A stretch of DNA of 16,651 bases from NCBI GenBank assembly GCA_026770585.1, contig MU646329.1, forward strand, positions 633,468 to 650,118, in the 5' to 3' direction. Both the position numbers and the translations under genes were made by a program. The stretch comes from Baffinella frigidus. Lineage: Eukaryota; Cryptophyceae; Cryptomonadales; Baffinellaceae. Each line of letters begins with the position of its first letter. The stretch's first letter is position 1. Shown here in pieces: positions 12,601 through 16,651 of this stretch. Under the pieces are notes generated by a model. It saw only the letters and a list, made by a program, of their open reading frames with translations. It was not told the DNA's origin and did not search any database.

Positions 12601-14880
12601 TTGTTTGGATGGACCTGGTCTGGGACCAGGCATTTGACTTAAGGTGCTGTATTTCAGGGGGAGTTGACTTAGTCGAAACTGGTCTGGGACCAGGCATTTG
12701 ACTTAAGGTGCTGTATTTCAGGGGGAGTTGACTTAGTCGAAATTCCGCAACGCGAGGGTCCTTCTCTCAGGAGAGGGAGATTGATAATGCATTGCCAAAC
12801 AATCAGCGTCAGTGCCGCACATGCTACGCATCGTGCCACTTGCTGTCCCCCGTGTCGGCCGCTCATACGAGCATTTTCCGGGTGGGTTCTAACTCCACCT
12901 CGTACGTGCTCGCAGGACTGGGGGGAGCTGGACCGCGCGGAACGTCTCGCACTGGAGCGCTCGGGGAGCGGGTCGAGCGGGGAGGGGCGAGGAGGCCTCA
13001 AGGTTGTCGAGGCGGACCTCCTGGCACGGCTGACGAAGAAGGCGGAGCTGCGGGGGTGCGCGCCCGAAACCTGAAGCGCGAAATACGAAATACGAAACAC
13101 GCAATGCGAAACATGAAACATGAAACACGAAACCCTAAACCCAAAACCACAAATCCCACACCAAAAACACTAAACCCTAAACCCTAAACCCCAAACCCTA
13201 AACCCTAAACCCTAAACCCTAAACCCTAAACCCTAAACCCTAAACCTGAAACCCTAAACAGTAAACCCTTAACCTTAAACTCTAAACCCCAAACCATAAA
13301 CCCCAAATCCCAAACCAAGACCCCTCAACCCTCAACCCTCAACCCTCAACCCTTCCCGCGCCGATTTTCAAGAAGAGCACATGCCCCGTGAGTTGCCAGT
13401 GCGCGGTGCAACCTGCGCTCCCTACCTCTGAAGAGCGCGGCCTACCGAGACAAAAGTCGAGAGTGGAACGTCTCAAAGCAAAAGTGAAATCTCTGTTAAC
13501 TTAAGAAGTAACAGTGAATTTCTACGTGGGCGATTGGATGACAGGAAGACCCGCTCGTGGGCGACCAGCGACACGTCAAGTTCTTGGGGGGGGTGATTCT
13601 AAAGTCGACAATGGGCCGGTTGGTTCGTCCCTGGGCACACCCGCGGGCGTTCCCCGCTTGCTCAAAGTCAACAACTTGCTCAAAGTCAACAACTTGCTCA
13701 AAGTCAACAACTTATCAGGTACCGCCGCAAGGAAGTGCTGATCGCGGAAGGCTCCCTCGACCGCACCCTCGTCCTCATCATCCAAGGTCTGCCCTCAACC
13801 CTACCACGCCACAGGGCTCGAAACATCCACGTCTGACATCTTTCAGGGGAAATCCCCAGAATACTTAAGTCAACGACGCCAGATCTGACGTGGATAAGGC
13901 GTCAGTTTCCCTCGAGCCCTCTGGCGTGGCAAGCCATCAACCCTGAACAGAGTGCATCGCTTCCCTGGCCCATCCTCCCGCGTTGACCCTCTGGCCCAAG
14001 GTGTGTTCAGAGAGATTGATAATTTATTGCCAAACAACCAGCGTCAGCGCCGCACATGCTACGCATTGTGCCACTTACTGTACCCCGTGTCGGCCGCTCA
14101 TACGAGCATTTTCCGGATGGATTCTAACTCCACCTCCTACTGGGTAATGTAGACCCTTACCAAGGCACAGAGTGGAGCTCTTCCCTGACCCAGAAAGATT
14201 GGTAATGTATTGCCAAACAACCAGCGTCAGCGCTGCACATGCCTTCCGCATTGTGCTACACCTGTACCCCGCGTCGGCCGCTCTCACGAGCTTTTCCCGG
14301 ATGGATCATATCTCCACCTCCAACGCCCCCAGCCCCCCCCTCCACCCCTGGCCCATGTTCACGCCGTACGCCTTAATAGGGTAACGGCCTCAAAATGGGG
14401 TAGTTTGGCCTACGGCATTGCCTAGGACCTCCTACCGTAGGCCGAGACTTTTTGGTCCCAGAATCCCTCGGCCTACGGTAGGAGGTCCTAGGCAATGCCG
14501 TATGCCTAACTACCCCATTTTCAGGCCGTTAGCTATGAGCCTTGACGCGTTCCCATGCGCTGCAGCGCCCTGAAACTCATCTCCACAAAAGTATGAATCA
14601 ATTTCTTTTGGCGCAACGAAATTTACTACACAAATGCTGTACTATTACTTGTATAAGCAAATAGTAATTTTCGTTGCCAGAAAGCAATTAATCAATACTT
14701 GTATGGAGATTGAAACGGTCGTTTCGTGCAGGCACGGTTGTGGTGGAGAAGAAAACGGCGGGCTCCCCGGGCAAGTCCGAGATCGTGGCGACGTTCGGGC
14801 CCGGGCACACGATCGGGGAGATCACGTTCCTCCTCGGGGGGCCTGCGACTGCCACGGTCTGTGCGCCCACAGAGAATTGA
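9376..14880 (+). CDS. Split gene region: repeated Cys-rich modules, helical segment, partial cyclic-nucleotide-binding-like domain
   Basis: Candidate exons: 9376-9653, 9722-9815, 10024-10216 (mutually in phase), then 11114-11224, 11806-11872, 12771-12905, 12916-13055, 13719-13786, 14732-14880 (mutually in phase if the 10-nt gap before 12916 is skipped). Exon 3 leaves one base and the next exon needs two upstream, so a small exon is missing between 10217 and 11113, or two genes are merged here. The product would have three or four modules of pattern WCSxC - YxCxxC - VRCxxC - LC, likely zinc-binding, followed by a cNMP-binding-like fold truncated before its last strands. Function is unknown; a cyclic-nucleotide sensor coupled to Cys-rich binding modules is inference. 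Confidence 0.45.
9722..9815 (+). CDS. Exon 2: end of first Cys-rich module
   Basis: The exon is 94 nt, after CCCTTCCCGCAG. It reads FAVKSVIGTYHVWSEDCLVC then QGMIRSWEDPQ, and ends at CACAG with donor GTAGCA, phase 0. The C-x-x-C-x-G-x-I-x-x-W ending closes the module begun in exon 1. Intron 1 (9654-9721) is only 68 nt; its first bases GTTCG recur as the first bases of this exon. Confidence 0.62.
10024..10216 (+). CDS. Exon 3: second Cys-rich module
   Basis: Acceptor ACTTCAG; reads ETHTEDAYCSWCFEE, then KVCNFPNPLRSYYACTYC, DGQTVRCRGCSDGFARAHL and DRSDNLCA. It aligns with exon 1 in spacing: WCSWC against YCSWC, YSCTGC against YACTYC, SVRC against TVRC, and a closing Ser-x-x-Cys against LC. The end is set at GCGG with donor GTGCCT (phase 1). 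The closing C-x-G-x-I part of this module is not found downstream, so one exon is probably missing. Confidence 0.65.
10587..10690. mobile_element. Inverted-repeat element M
   Basis: 104 bp, arms GGCTCAAAAGTGCTCTGG and CCAGGGCACTATTTGAGCC, centre GGTCGGATCCGACTC. No clear duplication of flanks. Confidence 0.55.
10829..10871 (+). pseudogene. Partial copy of the third-module exon start
   Basis: Reads WRRWCSVCVRETRQ and then stops matching; it is a near copy of the start of the exon at 11114. Both copies share upstream sequence (TGGTGACGCGG... at 10781 and 11055), so this is a local duplication whose first copy is cut short just before inverted-repeat element C2. It could instead be a short real exon (acceptor AACAACAG, donor GTTTGT). 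Confidence 0.45.
10896..11046. mobile_element. Family C inverted-repeat element C2
   Basis: Arms AAGCTAACGCCAGCGAGGTA and CGCTGGCGTTAGC, in the reverse orientation to C1. It lies between the two copies of the third-module exon start. Confidence 0.6.
11114..11224 (+). CDS. Third Cys-rich module, first half
   Basis: After TTGGTGCAG it reads WCSVCVRETLQDLQRLNVLA, then PSDYACTNCHATTTPC and CC of a Pro codon. Donor GTGCGG, phase 2. The next exon starts G TGC GGC and restores PCPCGDATF. A CCCTAAA-type array begins about 6 bases past the donor. The spacing WCSxC - YACxxC - PC matches the modules of exons 1 and 3. Confidence 0.6.
11231..11510. repeat. Degenerate CCCTAAA array in a plus-strand intron
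   Basis: Starts about 6 bases after the donor at 11225 and runs nearly to the acceptor copy at 11520. Confidence 0.85.
11507..11551 (+). pseudogene. Duplicate 5' edge of the exon at 11806
   Basis: ACCACACCGCGAAGCAG and the first 29 exon bases are repeated here and at 11789-11834. The 238 bp between the copies contain other repeats but no array. Only one copy continues into full coding sequence. Confidence 0.5.
11551..11790. repeat. Intronic direct repeats
   Basis: GAATGGCTCCAAAAAC is repeated at 11552 and 11607, and GTACAAAAAG-type units near 11690. No gene seen. Confidence 0.5.
11806..11872 (+). CDS. Third Cys-rich module, second half
   Basis: After GCGAAGCAG it reads CGDATFASGGIMRECRSC then AEGE; donor GTACGC, phase 0. 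The 5' edge with its acceptor is duplicated at 11507-11551 (about 43 bp identical), and the 3' edge with donor is echoed in degenerate form at about 11896, 12176, 12208, 12247 and 12311. Confidence 0.55.
11875..12175. repeat. CCCTACA heptamer array
   Basis: About 25 near-perfect CCCTACA units from 11985 to 12172. The open frames through it (TPYTLHP repeats) are artefacts of period 7. Confidence 0.9.
12176..12375. repeat. Degenerate echoes of the GGAGGGCGAG exon edge and donor
   Basis: Motifs of type CTCGTGTxxGGAGGxxGAxG followed by a pyrimidine-rich stretch occur near 12176, 12208, 12247 and 12311, like 11852-11890. Confidence 0.4.
12615..12742. repeat. 64-bp tandem duplication
   Basis: CTGGTCTGGGACCAGGCATT through TTGACTTAGTCGAAA twice, at 12615 and 12679, no differences noticed. 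Each unit has the small palindrome CTGGTCTGGGACCAG. Confidence 0.85.
12771..12905 (+). CDS. Fourth Cys-rich exon, CRTCYASC type
   Basis: Strong acceptor CCTTCTCTCAG; 45 codons, phase 0: EREIDNALPNNQRQCRTCYA, then SCHLLSPVSAAHTSIFRV and GSNSTSY. It has a C-x-x-C start like the other modules but no downstream Cys pair. Two more copies at 14014-14141 and 14196-14320 keep the reading frame with few changes; the copies all lose similarity at the same point (the TCxTAC end), which marks the exon edge. Confidence 0.5.
12916..13055 (+). CDS. Helical linker exon before the cyclic-nucleotide-binding-like domain
   Basis: Reads DWGELDRAERLALERSGSGS, then a Gly-rich turn and LKVVEADLLARLTKKAELRG. Amphipathic helices on both sides of a Gly/Ser loop; Trp and acidic start. 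Ends phase 2 at GGGG with donor GTGCGC, and joins in frame to YRRKEVLIAEG at 13719. It is parted from the preceding exon by only GTGCTCGCAG; without those 10 bases the frames join. Confidence 0.45.
13076..13357. repeat. Heptamer array grading from CGAAATA to CCCTAAA
   Basis: Units keep period 7 from about 13079: CGAAATA, CGAAACA, TGAAACA, then CTAAACC units, then CTCAACC at 13323-13355. Confidence 0.8.
13358..13661. other. Intron stretch with no recognised gene
   Basis: Holds a short array end (CTCAACC) and GTCAAC-type words; I see no exon fitting the phase. Confidence 0.4.
13662..13712. repeat. 17-18 bp tandem repeat before a splice acceptor
   Basis: TTGCTCAAAGTCAACAAC three times, ending 4-6 bases before CAG at 13716. 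Confidence 0.75.
13719..13786 (+). CDS. Exon with first strands of a cyclic-nucleotide-binding-like domain
   Basis: After CTTATCAG it reads YRRKEVLIAEGSLDRTLVLI then IQ, the classic start of the cNMP-binding beta-barrel ([FY]xxGexlxxEGxxxxxlylIxxG). Ends CAAG with donor GTCTGC, phase 1. A 17-18 bp repeat, TTGCTCAAAGTCAACAAC, runs three times just before the acceptor. Confidence 0.6.
13804..13929. mobile_element. Inverted-repeat element I2
   Basis: 126 bp, arms CCACGCCACAGGGCTCGA and TCGAGCCCTCTGGCGTGG, with inner ATCCACGTC / GACGTGGAT. Same length and ends as I1; flanks TA and CA. Confidence 0.6.
14014..14141 (+). pseudogene. Second copy of the CRTCYASC exon
   Basis: Near copy of 12777-12905 inside the intron between the two cNMP-like exons; reads LLPNNQRQRRTCYALCHLLY. 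The first Cys of the C-x-x-C pair is Arg here, so a zinc site would be lost. Confidence 0.55.
14196..14320 (+). pseudogene. Third copy of the CRTCYASC exon
   Basis: Diverged copy of the same exon with an indel after CACATGC that shifts the frame. Same start GATTGGTAATGTATTGCCAA and same end CTCCACCTCC as the others. Confidence 0.5.
14374..14538. mobile_element. Family A element A3
   Basis: 165 bp, full length, TAATAGGGTAACGGCC to CGTTAGCTATGA. Perfect 4-bp duplication GCCT (14370-14373, 14539-14542). Confidence 0.8.
14579..14710. mobile_element. Inverted-repeat element F2
   Basis: 132 bp, arms ATCTCCACAAAAGTATGAAT and CAATACTTGTATGGAGAT, inner GGCGCAACGAAATTTACT pairs with GTAATTTTCGTTGCC. 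It ends 21 bp before the second cNMP-like exon, inside the acceptor region. Confidence 0.7.
14732..14880 (+). CDS. Exon with core of a cyclic-nucleotide-binding-like domain and stop
   Basis: After TTTCGTGCAG it completes IIQG and reads TVVVEKKTAGSPGKSEIVAT, then FGPGHTIGEITFLLGGPATA and TVCAPTEN stop. The segment G-x-x-x-G-E-[IL]-x-[FL]-L-x-G-x-[PA]-A-x-x-x-[TV] is the phosphate-binding cassette of the cNMP fold; here GEITFLLGGPATATV has Ala-Thr where a true cAMP/cGMP binder usually has Arg, so ligand binding is doubtful. The stop comes before the last strand and C-helix, so the domain is short or a further exon is lost. Confidence 0.58.
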
Positions 14881-14931
14881 ATTTCTGGGGATATTACACC
14901 GTGTAGGATGACCAGAGTGACTTTACACAGT

Positions 14932-15113
14932 CTCCCCGGGCAAGTCCGAAATCGTGGCGACGTTCGGGCCCGGGCACACCATCAGGGATATCACTTTCCT
15001 CCTTGGGGGGCTGCGACTGCAACGGTCTTTCCCCCCACTTTCGAGGCATACTTCCACGTGAACTTATTGAGGACAATTCCCCGTGTAAGATGGCCGGAGT
15101 GACTTGACATAGT
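14932..15113 (+). pseudogene. Second copy of the cNMP-like exon, frameshifted
   Basis: Repeats the sequence from the SPGKSEIVATFGPG region of 14763 on, 169 bp downstream, but three bases CCT near GGxPAT are reduced and the frame breaks; the GE pair is altered (ATCGGGGAG to ATCAGGGAT). It ends in the same tail, CCGTGTAAGATGGCCGGAG. Confidence 0.6.
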
Positions 15114-15227
15114 CCTCTTCGGAGGGCCTGCGACTGCTACGGTCTGTGCGCCCGCAGAGAAGAGGATTTTATTGAATTTCTGGGGATACTACCCCGTGTA
15201 GGATGGCCGGAGTGACTTTACACAGTC
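15113..15227 (+). pseudogene. Third copy of the cNMP-like exon end
   Basis: Begins within the GGPATATVCAP part and keeps a longer end than copy 1 (AEKRILLNFWGYYPV stop); copy 1 lacks about nine bases here, which shifts its stop. Tail CCGTGTAGGATGGCCGGAG is shared by all three copies, so the three form a tandem, unequal duplication. Confidence 0.55.
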
Positions 15228-15364
15228 ACGTCCACTACACGGAGTTGTAAGCCCGCACGTGCACTTATGACGTCAGGCAATCAACTTGAAGCGTCCAGAG
15301 AGGGCTCGAACTTCGTGTTCTGTATAAATCCAGCAAAGTTTTCCCACATAGCCTTGTTGACTTC
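15228..15364. other. Spacer without recognised gene
   Basis: Contains TGTATAAATC near 15321, but no start codon or exon I can tie to it. Confidence 0.3.
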
Positions 15365-15500
15365 ATCTCCTCAAAAGTATTAATTAATTGCTTTTGGCGC
15401 AACGAAATTTACTACACAAACGCTTTACTATTACTTGTATGAGCAAATCGTGTAGTAAGTTCCGTTGCCAAAAGCCATTAATTAATACTTGCATGGAGAT
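15365..15500. mobile_element. Inverted-repeat element F3
   Basis: 136 bp, the best-preserved F copy; TCAAAAGTATTAATTAATTG pairs with CATTAATTAATACTTGCA. Confidence 0.7.
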
Positions 15501-15537
15501 TAGAGTGATCATGTGCGAGGGGGACGTTGGTTGCTGG

Positions 15538-15650
15538 CGTTTATATCTTTTACGTTGGTACTAAACCTCAAATCCCGTTACATCGTATCTCTTTCACGTT
15601 GGTACTGAACCTCGTATCGCATCACCTGGTATCCCTGGTACTTCTCGTTT
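15538..15650. repeat. Degenerate tandem repeat CGTTGGTACTGAACCTCGTA
   Basis: Units near 15553, 15597 and 15623; related words recur at 16310-16350 and 16443-16470. Confidence 0.5.
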
Positions 15651-15654
15651 GTTT

Positions 15655-15751
15655 CCTTGAGTGGCCAGTAGGCGCATACGCCCTACCGTAGGGCCCTAGG
15701 ACCTGGCTAGGACCTCTTGCGGGTCAATTTTCACCGGCTGGCCACTTAAGG
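15655..15751. mobile_element. Inverted-repeat element O
   Basis: 97 bp, ends CCTTGAGTGGCCAG and CTGGCCACTTAAGG; contains CCCTACCGTAGGG. A weak member of the set. Confidence 0.4.
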
Positions 15752-15797
15752 GATTGACCTGAGACTCGAGGTTGGCGTGGCGGGCCGATGTTCTCTT

Positions 15798-15963
15798 TAA
15801 TAGGGTAACGGCCTCAAAATGGGGTAGTCAGGCCTACGGCATTGCCTAGGACCTCCTACCGTAGGCCGAGACGTTTTGGTCCTGGGATCCCTCGGCCTAT
15901 GGTAGGAGGTCCTAGGCAATGCCGTATGCCTAACTACCCCATTTTCAGGTCGTTAGCCTATTA
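15798..15963. mobile_element. Family A element A4
   Basis: 166 bp, full length. Flanks TCTT and ACTT (one mismatch). The termini can also be read as TTAATAGG / CCTATTAA. Confidence 0.75.
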
Positions 15964-16060
15964 ACTTGGTGGTATCACATCAAACTCGATGTAGAGGAGT
16001 GCTGTCTGTCCTCTTCAGGACGGCGTGGCGTGGAAGCATCCAACAGAATACGAGGTGGTG

Positions 16061-16198
16061 CCACCAACCCTCACAGTCTGGGCAAATCGGGAAAAATGGC
16101 TCCGAAAATCCCCTTGAAGGCCGTCGGATTCCGACGGCCTCCAAGGGGATTTGGTATTTTTGACTTTTTCAATTTGCCCAAGTTGTGAGGGTTGGTGG
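16061..16198. mobile_element. Family E element E3
   Basis: 138 bp, almost identical to E1 and in the same orientation; flanked by TG (16059-16060, 16199-16200). Confidence 0.8.
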
Positions 16199-16227
16199 TG
16201 AGATGAAAGGTTCTCGAACAAGGTGAT

Positions 16228-16402
16228 GACACACGCGGTTCGCGTAGAAGCACCAACGTTGGACTGAGGCGCGTGGGGAACCCTGAACCCTGAACCCCAA
16301 ACCCTAGTTTACCTCGTGTATCTTTCATGATAGTGCTGAACCTCGTATCTCGGAGATGCGCGGTTCGCGTAGAAGCACCGACGTTGGACTGAGGCGAGTG
16401 GG
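16228..16402. repeat. Two 50-bp copies of CGCGGTTCGCGTAGAAGCAC around a short heptamer array
   Basis: At 16232 and 16357, with CCCTGAACCCTGAACCCC at 16279-16307 between them. No gene is visible from 16199 to the end. Confidence 0.65.
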
Positions 16403-16474
16403 GAGCAGGTGCGCGCGGCAACGGAGGAGGTGCAGTGTGCTGTGACCTCGTATCTCTTGTACGTTAGTGTATGT

Positions 16475-16651
<177 letters not shown>

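Noticed and set aside
15797-15964. TTAA target duplication around A4 (piggyBac-like)
   Set aside because: A1, A3, A5 and B1 show other 4-bp duplications, so the TTAA at A4 is best read as part of its TAATAGG end.

Overview
The window looks like nuclear DNA of a protist, most likely a microbial alga of the alveolate or stramenopile type. I cannot name the species. The signs are: genes broken into small exons by long introns; many degenerate heptamer arrays of the plant/alveolate telomere type (CCCTAAA/TTTAGGG); dense small non-autonomous inverted-repeat elements; microsatellites; and no bacterial operon structure. No tRNA, rRNA, CRISPR array or transposase gene was recognised.

Two divergent split genes start from a shared 221-bp spacer (9155-9375). 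Leftward (minus strand, 9154 to 1140), six exons with compatible splice phases total 1212 nt. They end in a stop codon that overlaps an AATAAA, giving a 403-residue product. Its N-terminus (signal peptide, then two Cys-rich Asp/Glu repeats reading VNDGYCDCEDGSDE and GVCDCCDGTDE) matches the N-terminal domain of the glucosidase II beta subunit, followed by an Ala/Glu-rich coiled coil. No C-terminal MRH lectin domain is seen, so the full identity is open.

Rightward (plus strand, 9376 to about 14880), exons encode repeated Cys-rich, probably zinc-binding modules (WCSWC ... YxCxxC ... VRCxxC). Further right, phase-compatible exons encode a helical segment and a partial cyclic-nucleotide-binding-like domain. 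The join between exon 3 and the next Cys-rich exon is out of phase, so an exon is missing or these are two genes.

The introns hold most of the window: at least ten families of short inverted-repeat elements, several with provable target-site duplications (2 bp or 4 bp), one nested insertion and two insertions with empty-site relatives inside the window. Heptamer arrays lie mostly with the C-rich strand as the sense strand, and partial copies of exon edges sit beside them. The right end (15501-16651) is repeats and a long (TA)n tract with no gene recognised.
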